NCBI RefSeq assembly: GCF_014844035.1
Contig: NZ_CP062159.1
Coordinates: 1,550,001-1,614,000 of the forward strand
Direction: 5' to 3'
DNA length: 64,000 nucleotides
Source of the DNA: Flavobacterium sp. MDT1-60
GTDB taxonomy: Bacteria > Bacteroidota > Bacteroidia > Flavobacteriales > Flavobacteriaceae
The notes beneath the pieces were generated by a model that ran no database searches, had not been told where the DNA came from, and saw only the letters and a list, made by a program, of their open reading frames with translations. This document shows, one piece after another, positions 26,816 to 35,454 of the stretch (its first letter is position 1; every line of letters begins with the position of its first letter). The position numbers were made by a program, and so were the translations under genes.

Positions 26816-27514
26816 TTATTGCAGTTGTTCTTTTAAGTTTTGTTCAGTCGTCAAGCCTATTAACTTCTTTTGTACCGCTTTGTTTTCATAGATCAAAATA
26901 GTTGGAAGCTGGGTGATTTTCATTGTTTCCGCCAAAGTTTTGTTTTTATCAACATCAATTCGGATGATCACTACTTTATCAGTCATTTCTTTTTGCATTT
27001 TCAAAATGTACGGTTCCATTTGTTTGCAAGGCCCGCACCATTCGGCATAAAAATCGACTAAAACTTTTTTGTCAGTATTAAGTAAATCGTTAAAATCATT
27101 CATTGTCATTCCAACTTCTGCTGTCGGAGTTTTCGAAAGCCCTTCTTCATTCCAATTCATGATCCCGCCATCTAATTCATAAATGGTTGTAAATCCTAAT
27201 TCTTGTAATTTTACTGCTGCTTTTTTGCTTCTTCCACCACTTAAACAATACACAAAAACAGGTTTTGACTTATCGTATGATTCGGTTTTTGCAGCAAAAT
27301 CTTCGCTATTCCAATTTACATTTACAGCATTATCAATATGTTCAGATTTAAATTCATCAGGAGTTCTAACGTCTAAAATTTGAGGGTTTTCAGTTGTTTT
27401 GATTTTATCTGCAAATTCCTTTGGTGCAATCGATTCAAAAGGTTTTGCTTTTTGTTCGTTGCAAGCGAATAACAGAATTGAAACTATAAGCAATAAAATT
27501 TTGGGGAATTTCAT
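26816..27514 (-). CDS. Rhodanese-thioredoxin fusion lipoprotein
   Basis: 232 residues from ATG 27514, chosen because MKFPKILLLIVSILLFACNE is a lipoprotein signal with lipobox FAC (Cys18); the frame extends 57 bp upstream to another ATG that would bury it. A rhodanese domain (about 27-115) with QILDVRTPDEF and active-site loop CLSGGRS is followed by a thioredoxin domain (about 125-230) with the redox motif WCGPC in VDFYAEWCGPCKQM and a cis-Pro in QLPTILIY. The two activities suggest sulphur transfer or disulphide exchange at the envelope; which substrate is unknown. Upstream of DUF2461. Confidence 0.9.
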   Translation of the reverse strand: MKFPKILLLIVSILLFACNEQKAKPFESIAPKEFADKIKTTENPQILDVRTPDEFKSEHIDNAVNVNWNSEDFAAKTESYDKSKPVFVYCLSGGRSKKAAVKLQELGFTTIYELDGGIMNWNEEGLSKTPTAEVGMTMNDFNDLLNTDKKVLVDFYAEWCGPCKQMEPYILKMQKEMTDKVVIIRIDVDKNKTLAETMKITQLPTILIYENKAVQKKLIGLTTEQNLKEQLQ

Positions 27515-27607
27515 GATATTGAATTTAAAAATAGTTACGCTAAAGTAATGATTTTTCATTTTTGAATTCATAATGGAATGATAAAATCAATATAGTTTTG
27601 AGGTTTT

Positions 27608-27728
27608 GTTTGCCACGAATTTCACAAATTAGCACGAATTTTTTATTTTCGTCTTGTATTCGTTTTGACAAAGTTCAAAACTTTGTCAAAGCTTTAATTG
27701 GTAAAAATTAGTGAAATTCGTGGCAAAC
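27608..27728. repeat. Nested double inverted repeat near recF
   Basis: Outer arms 18 bp perfect: 27608-27625 (GTTTGCCACGAATTTCAC) and 27711-27728. Inside is a second perfect hairpin, TTTGACAAAGTT (27664-27675) / AACTTTGTCAAA (27679-27690). It ends 7 bp before the recF stop codon at 27736. Confidence 0.85.
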
Positions 27729-27735
27729 AAAAAAT

Positions 27736-28815
27736 CTACAAATTGAATATCTTATAGCTCTGATGCGTCGATTTTACAATTGCTTCCGTACGATCCGGAT
27801 GTGTATCTGAAATAAAAAGCTGACCAAAAGTCTCGCTGTTCACCATTTCAATGATTTTGGAAACACGGGTTTCGTCTAGTTTATCAAAAATATCATCAAA
27901 AAGCAAAAGAGGTTTTACACCGCTTTGTTTTTTTAGAAATTCAAATTGAGCTAATTTTAAAGCAATCAAAAAAGATTTTTGCTGCCCCTGTGATCCGAAT
28001 TTTTTTATAGGATGAGAATCTATTTCAAAAGACAAATCATCTTTATGAATCCCGACACTCGTATAATGTAGTGCTCTGTCTTTATTAATGTTTTCCTGTA
28101 AAAGGGTCAATAAATCCTTTTCGTACAGATGACTTTCATAAACCAATTGCACCGTTTCTTCAGAACCGGTTATCGCTTGATGGTGTATATTAAATATAGG
28201 TATAAATTGTTCGAGGAAATCTTTTCGCTTTTCGAAAATAGATTGCCCATAACTGTTTAGCTGCTCATTATATATAGATAAGGTATCGTTGTCAAAAGTA
28301 TGGTTGAGTGCAAAATACTTCAAAAGGGCATTTCGCTGTACAATTACTTTTTGATATTGAATAAGCTGATGCAGGTAAGTGGAATCTAATTGCGAAATTA
28401 CACTGTCCATAAATTTGCGTCGTGTCTCGCTTCCTTCTACAATCAAATCACGATCTGCCGGAGAAATAATTACTAATGGAATAAAACCAATATGATCGGA
28501 GAATTTGTCGTAAGCCTTGCCGTTTCTTTTTAAAACCTTTTTTTGCCCTTTTTTTAAACTGCAGACAATTTGTTCCGTTCTGTCATTTTTTTCTAATTCG
28601 GCATCAATCACAAAAAACTCTTCGCCATGTTTGATATTTTGAACCGCTAACGGATTAAAATAGCTTTTTCCATATGCCAAATGATAGATTGCATCCAGCA
28701 CATTAGTCTTGCCAATTCCGTTTTTACCAACAAAACAATTGATTTTGCGGTCGAAATCAAAACTGACTTCGGCGAAATTTTTATAATTGAATAGAGAAAT
28801 TTTGTTTAAATGCAT
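27736..28815 (-). CDS. recF: DNA replication/repair protein RecF
   Basis: 359 residues. SMC-like ABC ATPase that helps load RecA at gaps. Walker A GKNGIGKT (about 30-37) follows the N-terminal [19 protein letters not shown]; the ABC signature region is [11 protein letters not shown] (about 268-278), Walker B is [13 protein letters not shown], and the D-loop/His switch ends with the segment LFISDTH. Length is normal. It is divergent from the TPR-ribH-mutL group, an arrangement I recall in other flavobacteria. Confidence 0.94.
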   Translation of the reverse strand: MHLNKISLFNYKNFAEVSFDFDRKINCFVGKNGIGKTNVLDAIYHLAYGKSYFNPLAVQNIKHGEEFFVIDAELEKNDRTEQIVCSLKKGQKKVLKRNGKAYDKFSDHIGFIPLVIISPADRDLIVEGSETRRKFMDSVISQLDSTYLHQLIQYQKVIVQRNALLKYFALNHTFDNDTLSIYNEQLNSYGQSIFEKRKDFLEQFIPIFNIHHQAITGSEETVQLVYESHLYEKDLLTLLQENINKDRALHYTSVGIHKDDLSFEIDSHPIKKFGSQGQQKSFLIALKLAQFEFLKKQSGVKPLLLFDDIFDKLDETRVSKIIEMVNSETFGQLFISDTHPDRTEAIVKSTHQSYKIFNL

Positions 28816-28872
28816 TTTTTAAGGAACTCTAAAGGTAAAATTTGAAGTTTTTTATAGCCGAGACTTTGTTTT

Positions 28873-28908
28873 TTGCCACGGATTGTGAAAATCTGTGAAA
28901 TCTGTGGC
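28873..28908. repeat. Short inverted repeat in the recF-TPR gap
   Basis: The 336-bp gap 28816-29151 is non-coding. It contains GCCACGGATT ... AATCTGTGGC (one G-T mismatch), a variant of the TTTTGCCACAG repeat family, and a strong promoter listed separately. Confidence 0.55.
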
Positions 28909-29096
28909 TAAAATTTTATTATTAGCCTGGAAAATCTGCGTTTTAGAACATCAAAAATTTGAGGGTGCAAATTATCGAAAATTATTGATATAAAAGGCTT
29001 TTGGCGCTTTTCAGGATGAATTATTTTAGTACTGAGGAGAAACGACTTAGCGTTTGGGAAAATATTTTTTTTAAAATAGTGATAAAATTGATTTTT

Positions 29097-29129
29097 TTTG
29101 CCTCAGTTTCAATAAAAATTTTATTTTTG
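29097..29129 (+). promoter_or_regulatory. Bacteroidetes promoter for the TPR-ribH unit
   Basis: -33 TTTG at 29097-29100 and -7 TATTTTTG at 29122-29129, spacing 21 bp, matching the TTTG-N19/23-TAnnTTTG pattern. The ATG follows 22 bp later. Confidence 0.68.
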
Positions 29130-29151
29130 CCGTTCACTAAATTAATTTTAA

Positions 29152-29930
29152 ATGGCTACTTACAATAAAAGAGGATATAAAGCACCAAAAGAAAAGGAAG
29201 TTAAAGAAGTAAATGAAGAAACACAGGTAATCATTGACGAAAAAGACAGCACAACAGCTGGTGTTTTTTCTAAATTAGATGAAACTGCTTCAAAAACTGA
29301 GGATTGGGTTGCTAAAAATCAAAAAATCATTATTGGTTTAGTTGCTGGTATTGCAGTTGCTACTATTGGATATTTGGCTTACCAAAAATTTATCGAGGCT
29401 CCTAAGCAAGATGAAGCTGCAAATGAAATGTTTGTTGCTCAACAAAATTTTCAAAAAGCGACTGATGGTGTTGCAAGTGATTCATTATATAAATTAGCAT
29501 TGAATGGTTCAGAAGGTAAATTTGGATTCGTGAAAATTGCTGATGAGTATTCTGGAACTGATGCTGGAAACTTAGCAAATTACTATGCTGGTATGGCATA
29601 TTTGAATACAGGTAAATTTGATAACGCTATTAAATATTTAGGGGATTTCAAATCTGAGGACATGATTTTAAGCGCTTTGGCAAAAGGTGCTATCGGAGAT
29701 GCGTATTCTCAAAAAAATCAACAAAAAGAAGCTTTAGAGTATTATGTAAAAGCGGCTGAATCAAATAAAAATGATTTTACAACGCCTCGTTTCTTACTTA
29801 AAGCTGGAAAAACAGCTTGGCTTTAGGTCAAAAAGAAGATGCGCTGAAATACTTAACTGATATTAAAGAAAACTTCGATGCAACTCCAGAAGCAGCTTCT
29901 GTAGATGTATTGATTGGATTAGCACAATAA
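29152..29930 (+). pseudogene. TPR membrane protein, frameshifted near the C-terminus
   Basis: The frame from ATG 29152 ends early at 29826 (224 residues). If one T is added to the TT pair at 29817-29818, the reading continues through KTALALGQKEDALKYLTDIK and ENFDATPEAASVDVLIGLAQ to a stop at 29928-29930, giving 259 residues. The protein has a charged cytoplasmic N-terminus, one transmembrane segment (about 62-83; IIIGLVAGIAVATIGYLAY) and periplasmic TPR repeats (about 90-255), the layout of YfgM-like ancillary chaperones. The restored tail is clearly TPR-like, so the deletion is recent or a sequencing error. It precedes ribH. Confidence 0.85.
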
Positions 29931-29931
29931 A

Positions 29932-30003
29932 AATTTTAGACTTTAGATTTTAGATTGTAGATTTGTAATTAAGAATCTAAATTCTAAAATCAAAAAATTT
30001 AAA
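29932..30003. repeat. TTTAGATTT-type intergenic repeat before ribH
   Basis: GACTTTAGATTTTAGATTG and later AATCTAAATTCTAAAATC can pair imperfectly. Same phrase family as 5606-5695. A third tract, ATTTCAAATC...AATCTAAAATTTTAA, lies at 30708-30757 before mutL. Confidence 0.5.
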
Positions 30004-30012
30004 ATAGTACAG

Positions 30013-30584
30013 ATGGCTACCGAAAATAAAAATTTATCAGAATACGATAAAAACACAATCCCAAATGCGAAAGATTTTCGATTTGGGATTGTTGTTTCTG
30101 AATGGAATGAAACCATAACAGAAGGATTATATAATGGCGCTTTTGATGCCCTAGTTGATTGTGATGTACCGGCGCAGCAAATTGTTCGTTGGAATGTTCC
30201 TGGAAGTTTTGAGCTGATTTATGGCGCAAAGAAGATGTTGCAAACACAAAATGTAGATGCCGTAATTGTAATTGGATGTGTAATTCAGGGAGAGACAAAA
30301 CACTTTGATTTTGTATGCGAAGGTGTTACACAAGGAATTAAAGATTTGAATGTTCAAACGGATATTCCGGTTATTTTTGTGTTTTGACAGATAATAACAT
30401 GCAACAATCAATCGATAGAAGCGGAGGAGTTCACGGAAACAAAGGAACCGAAGCGGCAATTGCAGCAATTAAGATGGCGTATATTCGTCAACAGGCTTCA
30501 ATGTCTCATCCATTTAACCAGCCTTTATTGTCTTCAGGTGCAATTCAGATTGAAGAAACACCAATAAAAATCGAGAACGAATAA
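30013..30584 (+). pseudogene. ribH: 6,7-dimethyl-8-ribityllumazine synthase, frameshifted
   Basis: Lumazine synthase joins 5-amino-6-ribitylamino-uracil and a four-carbon phosphate in riboflavin synthesis. The frame from ATG 30013 breaks at 30387 after TDIPVIF. Adding one T to the T5 run at 30374-30378 restores [20 protein letters not shown] and [13 protein letters not shown] to a stop at 30584 (190 residues). Substrate-site features SEWNETITEGL, VPGSFELIYGAKKM and GCVIQGETKHFDFVC are intact. The restored protein has about 25 extra C-terminal residues, common in Bacteroidota. Riboflavin synthesis is normally needed, so a sequencing error is plausible. Confidence 0.92.
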
Positions 30585-30607
30585 AACACAATTGTTTTAA
30601 AAATACT

Positions 30608-30647
30608 AAAACCTATACTGTGTAAAATAGTATAGGTTTTTTGTTTT
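30608..30647 (+). terminator. Terminator after ribH
   Basis: Perfect 12-bp stem AAAACCTATACT (30608-30619) / AGTATAGGTTTT (30629-30640) followed by a T-rich run. Confidence 0.88.
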
Positions 30648-30688
30648 TTTTATGATAGTACTTATTCAAAAAACCAACGGAAATTCAT

Positions 30689-30696
30689 TAAATTTG
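30689..30696 (+). promoter_or_regulatory. -7 element upstream of mutL
   Basis: TAAATTTG matches TAnnTTTG; about 62 bp before the mutL ATG, just after the ribH terminator. No convincing -33. Confidence 0.42.
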
Positions 30697-30758
30697 TAAA
30701 CCTTGGTTTAGATTTCAAATCAAATCTTAAATCGTTAATCTACAATCTAAAATTTTAA

Positions 30759-32672
30759 ATGTCGAGTATAATTCAATTACTTCCTGATCACGTTGCTAAT
30801 CAAATTGCTGCCGGAGAAGTGGTTCAAAGACCAGCTTCAGTCGTAAAAGAGCTTTTAGAAAATGCTGTTGATGCTGATGCAACCGACATTAAATTAATTA
30901 TTAAGGATGCTGGAAAATCATTAGTACAGGTTATTGATAATGGTAAAGGAATGAGTGTGACTGATGCGCGTTTGTGTTTTGAGCGTCATGCAACTTCAAA
31001 AATCCGCCAGGCAGAAGATTTATTTTCTTTATGTACAAAAGGTTTCCGTGGAGAGGCTTTGGCGTCTATTGCGGCGATTGCGCACATGGAAATGAAAACC
31101 AAACAAGATCAGGAAGAACTAGGAACGCATATTGTAATTGAAGGAAGTAAATTTGTATCTCAGGAAGCGGCTGTTTTGCCAAAAGGGACTTCATTTGCGG
31201 TTAAAAACTTATTTTTTAATATTCCGGCCCGTCGTAATTTCCTAAAATCCGATACGGTTGAATTTCGTCATGTTATGGATGAATTTCAGCGTGTAGCTTT
31301 GGCACATCCAAATATTCATTTTACTTTTTATCATAATGGCAGCGAAATGTACAATTTACCTGCTGCAGGATATCGCCAACGTGTTGTTGGAATTTTTTCG
31401 GGAAAAACCAATGAGAAATTAGTTCCGGTTAATGAAGATACAGAAATTATAAACGTTCAGGGATTTGTTTGTAAACCTGAATTTGCTAAGAAAAACAGGG
31501 GAGAACAGTTCTTTTTTGTAAACGATCGTTTCATCAAAAGTGGTTATCTGCATCATGCAGTTATGGCAGCTTACGACGGACTTTTGAAAGATGGCTCACA
31601 ACCGAGTTATTTCTTATATCTGCAAGTTCCGCCAAATACTATTGACATCAATATTCATCCAACAAAAACAGAAATTAAGTTTGATGATGAACAAGCCTTA
31701 TATGCTATTTTAAGAGCTTCAATAAAACACAGTTTAGGACAATTTAATGTGGCTCCGGTTTTAGATTTTGATCGCGATGCCAATTTAGATACACCTTATC
31801 ATTATAAAGATTTAGAAGCTGAAACACCAACGATTCAGGTTGATGGCACTTTTAATCCGTTTACGGATGATAAAACCAATCAACATTATTCAAAAGCGGT
31901 TTCTTCAGGATCGGGATCTTCTTCTGGTTCCGGTTTTAGTTCAGGATCAAATTCGTATTCAGGATATTCTAAAAGAGTAGAACCAACCGCAAGTTGGGAA
32001 AGTTTGTATGTAGGTTTGGATACCGAAAGTATTGAAAGCTCGCCTTTTACCTTTGAAAATGAAGAAGTAACTTCATCCTTATTTAACGATGGTGAGGTAG
32101 AAACGGCAAGTCAGAAAACATATCAGATTCATAAAAAATATATTGTTTCGCCTATAAAATCAGGAATGGTTATCGTTGATCAGCAACGTGCGCACCAACG
32201 TATTTTGTACGAACAATTTTTGCTGAATATGACAGTAAATCAGGCTTCAAGCCAGCAATTGTTATTTCCGTTGAATTTATTTTATTCTTCAGATGAAATG
32301 ACATTGATCGAAGAATTGAAACCTTCATTAGAAACAACCGGTTTTGTTTTTGATGAAGCACAGACAGATCATATTGTAATTTCTGGAATACCGGTCAATA
32401 TTACAGAAAGTGAAGTTTCATTGGTAATAGAACAATTATTAAGTGATTTGCAGGACGGAATTCCGGCAAGCAGTTACAGTCAGAATGATACAATTGCCAA
32501 ATCGATGGCTAAAAGTTTAGCGGTTAAAACGGGATCTTATTTAACCGAAAAAGAACAAGATAATCTGGTAAACGGGTTGTTTGCCTGCAAAGATCCAAAT
32601 ATTTCACCTTTTCAAAAACCTACTTTCATCACAATGCGTGTTGAAGATATAGATAAAAAGTTTGCCATATGA
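30759..32672 (+). CDS. mutL: DNA mismatch repair protein MutL
   Basis: 637 residues. The N-terminal GHKL ATPase domain is complete: IAAGEVVQRPASVVKELLEN, DNGKGM, ATSKI, and GFRGEALASIAA. The transducer domain runs to about residue 330, followed by a Ser/Gly-rich linker (about 380-420, SGSGSSSGSGFSSGSNSYSG) and the C-terminal dimerisation domain. In endonuclease-type MutL the C-terminal motif is DQHAxxExxxxE; here the matching site reads DQQRAHQRILYE, missing the His and first Glu, and the CPHGRP metal motif is not visible (the end reads ISPFQKPTF). Nicking activity by this protein is therefore doubtful. It heads an operon with two rhomboids (4-bp overlap). Confidence 0.94.
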   Translation: MSSIIQLLPDHVANQIAAGEVVQRPASVVKELLENAVDADATDIKLIIKDAGKSLVQVIDNGKGMSVTDARLCFERHATSKIRQAEDLFSLCTKGFRGEALASIAAIAHMEMKTKQDQEELGTHIVIEGSKFVSQEAAVLPKGTSFAVKNLFFNIPARRNFLKSDTVEFRHVMDEFQRVALAHPNIHFTFYHNGSEMYNLPAAGYRQRVVGIFSGKTNEKLVPVNEDTEIINVQGFVCKPEFAKKNRGEQFFFVNDRFIKSGYLHHAVMAAYDGLLKDGSQPSYFLYLQVPPNTIDINIHPTKTEIKFDDEQALYAILRASIKHSLGQFNVAPVLDFDRDANLDTPYHYKDLEAETPTIQVDGTFNPFTDDKTNQHYSKAVSSGSGSSSGSGFSSGSNSYSGYSKRVEPTASWESLYVGLDTESIESSPFTFENEEVTSSLFNDGEVETASQKTYQIHKKYIVSPIKSGMVIVDQQRAHQRILYEQFLLNMTVNQASSQQLLFPLNLFYSSDEMTLIEELKPSLETTGFVFDEAQTDHIVISGIPVNITESEVSLVIEQLLSDLQDGIPASSYSQNDTIAKSMAKSLAVKTGSYLTEKEQDNLVNGLFACKDPNISPFQKPTFITMRVEDIDKKFAI

Positions 32673-33418
32673 TGAAGATAACTCCTGTTGTAAAACAATT
32701 ACTGATAATTAATATTATCTTTTTTATTGGTGCTCAATTAGTGCCGATTTCTTATGAGTATTTAGCGCTTTTTTTTCCTGAAAATCCTGGATTCAAATTT
32801 TGGCAACCTATTACCCATATGTTTATGCATGGCGGATTTACTCATATTGCATTTAATATGTTTGCGCTGTATTCGTTCGGATCAACTTTGGAGCACTTTT
32901 GGGGTGGAAAGAAATTTTTGTTTTTCTATATTTCATGTGGGCTAGGTGCGGCTTTGGTTAATTTTGCTGTTAATTATTATTTTTATCAGGACAGTTTAAA
33001 TATTTTATTGGCAAATGGATTTCATAAAACAGATATTCTCAACTTATTAAATGAGGGTAAAATCGATACAAGATGGCAGGAAATTTTGACCGTTTCTGAA
33101 TTTAAACATTTTACTGAAGCGTATTTAGGAACAGTAGTTGGTGCATCTGGTGCAGTTTATGGATTGTTAATTGCTTTTACTTTTATGTTTCCTAATGCAG
33201 AACTAGGAATTATGTTTATTCCAATTCCAATAAAAGCAAAGTATTTTGTTCCAATTTATATGTTGTTATTTGATGGTTTTTTTGGAATTTTCGGAAGTTC
33301 ATTTATGGGAATAGAGTCTGGTATTGCTCATTATGCACATATTGGAGGTGCTCTTTTTGGTTTTTTAATTATGTGGTATTGGAAAAAAAATCAGTTTAAT
33401 AGTAATCGTTGGAATTAA
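32669..33418 (+). CDS. Rhomboid-family intramembrane serine protease 1
   Basis: 249 residues, six predicted membrane segments. Active-site elements are complete: HGGFTHIAFNM (HxxxN-type in TM2), GASGAVYG with the catalytic Ser in TM4 (about residue 155), and the His in HIGGALFGF in TM6 (about 230). Rhomboids cut transmembrane segments of client proteins within the membrane. A long inserted loop between TM3 and TM4 (about 105-150) is present. The start codon overlaps the end of mutL by 4 bp (ATGA). Confidence 0.9.
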   Translation: MMKITPVVKQLLIINIIFFIGAQLVPISYEYLALFFPENPGFKFWQPITHMFMHGGFTHIAFNMFALYSFGSTLEHFWGGKKFLFFYISCGLGAALVNFAVNYYFYQDSLNILLANGFHKTDILNLLNEGKIDTRWQEILTVSEFKHFTEAYLGTVVGASGAVYGLLIAFTFMFPNAELGIMFIPIPIKAKYFVPIYMLLFDGFFGIFGSSFMGIESGIAHYAHIGGALFGFLIMWYWKKNQFNSNRWN

Positions 33419-33462
33419 TTTTTAACTTTAAGTTCTAATTATAAAAACTAAAGAAAGCTTTT

Positions 33463-34326
33463 ATGAATATTTTAGATGATTTAAAACTACAATATAAAAT
33501 AGGAGGAATTGCGCTGCGTGTTATTTACTGGAATATTGCCTGTTTCCTGATTTCATTGGTGTTTTTCTATCAATATTCAGGTGGAGGTTTTGCTTATCCG
33601 GATTGGCTGGCTTTATCATCAGATCCAAATAGTTTTTTAATCAGACCCTGGACATTTTTAACTTACGCTTTTTTTCATTCATCATTTTTGCATTTGTTGT
33701 TTAATATGATGGTTTTGAATTTTGCCAGTCAATTATTCCTCACCTTTTTTACACAAAAACAATATTTAGGATTGTATATCTTAAGTGCCATTTTCGCAGG
33801 AATTGTTTTTGCATTAAGCTATTATTTTTTAAGCTACTCTGCATCTATTGTTGGCGCTTCTGCTGCAATTATGGCAATTTTAGTGGCGGCAACAACCTAT
33901 CAGCCTTTAATGAACGTACGTTTATTATTGATCGGAAATGTAAAATTGTGGCATATTACAGCTGTAATTTTAATTCTGGACTTAATGCAGCTTCGTTTAG
34001 AAAATATGGGAGGCCATATTTCGCATTTAGCTGGCGCATTGTTCGGATTTATTTTTATCAAATTGCTTCAAAACGGTACGGATTTGAGTATCATTATTTC
34101 CAGAACAATTGATTTCTTTGTAAATCTATTTAAAAAATCCCCTTCGACCCCATTCAAAAAAGTTCATAAAAATTATCAAAAACCTACAGAAAAAGTGACG
34201 TCAAGAATTGTTACGAAAGACAAAACGCAGCAACAGATTGATGAAATTTTAGATAAGATCAGCCAGTCCGGCTATGATTGTCTGACAAAAGAAGAAAAAG
34301 AGTTTTTATTTAAAGCTGGAAAATAA
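33463..34326 (+). CDS. Rhomboid-family intramembrane serine protease 2
   Basis: 287 residues. A second rhomboid directly after the first, not a close copy of it. It has HSSFLHLLFNM in TM2, GASAAIMAI with the catalytic Ser in TM4 (about 132), and GGHISHLAGALFGF with the catalytic His in TM6. The C-terminal cytoplasmic tail (about 215-287) is Lys/Thr-rich with DEILDKISQSGYDCLTKEEK, a segment also found at the tail of other Bacteroidota rhomboids. Begins 44 bp after the first rhomboid gene. Confidence 0.9.
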   Translation: MNILDDLKLQYKIGGIALRVIYWNIACFLISLVFFYQYSGGGFAYPDWLALSSDPNSFLIRPWTFLTYAFFHSSFLHLLFNMMVLNFASQLFLTFFTQKQYLGLYILSAIFAGIVFALSYYFLSYSASIVGASAAIMAILVAATTYQPLMNVRLLLIGNVKLWHITAVILILDLMQLRLENMGGHISHLAGALFGFIFIKLLQNGTDLSIIISRTIDFFVNLFKKSPSTPFKKVHKNYQKPTEKVTSRIVTKDKTQQQIDEILDKISQSGYDCLTKEEKEFLFKAGK

Positions 34327-34344
34327 TCCTTTTAGCAACAAAAT

Positions 34345-35391
34345 ATGAAAAACCTTTCGTGGTTTAATAAGATAATGTTCTTTTTGAATATAGTGCTGAC
34401 TGTCCTTACATTTAGTGTCTATATTTTACCTTTTCTAGCACCTAAGAGTTTTCCGCTTTTATCGGTGCTGACGCTGTTTATGCCGGCTTTTTTTGTGCTA
34501 AATGCACTCTTCTTTGTTTATTGGGCGATTCAGTTTAAAAAGCGTCTTATTTTGTCTGGTTTAGTTCTGCTGACTGGAATTACATTTATCAGTAAGTTTT
34601 ACAAATTTTCAGCAAAAGAATATGTTAAAGACGAAAAAGACTTCTCTGTAATGAGTTACAATGTGCGTCTTTTTAATGTTTTTAAATGGCTCGATCGTGA
34701 AGATATTCCGTCCAACATTAAAACTTTTATTGACGAAAAAGATCCGGATATTTTGTGTATTCAGGAATATTCGAATTCAGCTCATTTGGATTTAAAAGTA
34801 TACCCGCATCGTTATATTTTTATTGATGGAAATCAAATTAAAACGGGTCAGGCAATTTTTTCCAAATTCCCAATATTATATGAAGGGAATATCATCTTTC
34901 CAAATTCAGATAACAATGTGATTTATGCTGATATAAAACGAGGCAAAGATATTATTCGTGTTTATAATATGCACTTACAATCTATTAAAATTTCACCGGA
35001 TGTTGCTAAAATTTCAAATGATATTGATAATGTAAATCAACAAAAATCGCAGTTGATCTACACTAGAATTAGCAAAGGATTTAGACAACAACAGGAGCAG
35101 GCCGAAATATTTAAAGAGAATATTAAGCAATGTAAAAACCCGATTATTATTTGTGGAGATATGAATAACAGTCCTTTTTCATATGTATACCGAAATATAA
35201 AAGGAAAGCTTAAAGATACTTTTGAAGAAGCTGGCGGAGGTTTTGGGGCAACTTATAAATTCCGTTATTATCCTGCACGAATTGATTATATTTTTGCAGA
35301 CAGTAAAATGAAAGTCAAACAATTTGAAAGTTTTTCTGATTTCGAAAATTCAGATCATTACCCTATTATGACCAGGCTCTCGATAGAATAG
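34345..35391 (+). CDS. Membrane-anchored endonuclease/exonuclease/phosphatase-family hydrolase
   Basis: 348 residues. Three membrane segments at the N-terminus (about 8-90) and then an EEP-family catalytic domain with the metal and active-site motifs MSYNVRLFN (Asn), CIQEYS (Glu), CGDMNNSPFSY (Asp/Asn) and SDHYPIM (Asp-His). The domain faces the side opposite the membrane loops, probably the periplasm, so it may act on phosphodiester or lipid substrates rather than chromosomal DNA; that is inference. It follows the rhomboids by 18 bp, so the operon is mutL-rhomboid-rhomboid-EEP. Confidence 0.88.
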   Translation: MKNLSWFNKIMFFLNIVLTVLTFSVYILPFLAPKSFPLLSVLTLFMPAFFVLNALFFVYWAIQFKKRLILSGLVLLTGITFISKFYKFSAKEYVKDEKDFSVMSYNVRLFNVFKWLDREDIPSNIKTFIDEKDPDILCIQEYSNSAHLDLKVYPHRYIFIDGNQIKTGQAIFSKFPILYEGNIIFPNSDNNVIYADIKRGKDIIRVYNMHLQSIKISPDVAKISNDIDNVNQQKSQLIYTRISKGFRQQQEQAEIFKENIKQCKNPIIICGDMNNSPFSYVYRNIKGKLKDTFEEAGGGFGATYKFRYYPARIDYIFADSKMKVKQFESFSDFENSDHYPIMTRLSIE

Positions 35392-35454
35392 TTTTTTACC
35401 GCAAAGAGCGCAAAGGTATACGCTAAGTTTAAATTCCTAAATACCAATGAAACT

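Noticed and set aside
29932..30012. FMN riboswitch before ribH
   Set aside because: The short leader shows only the TTTAGATTT repeat tract and none of the conserved RFN-element segments.
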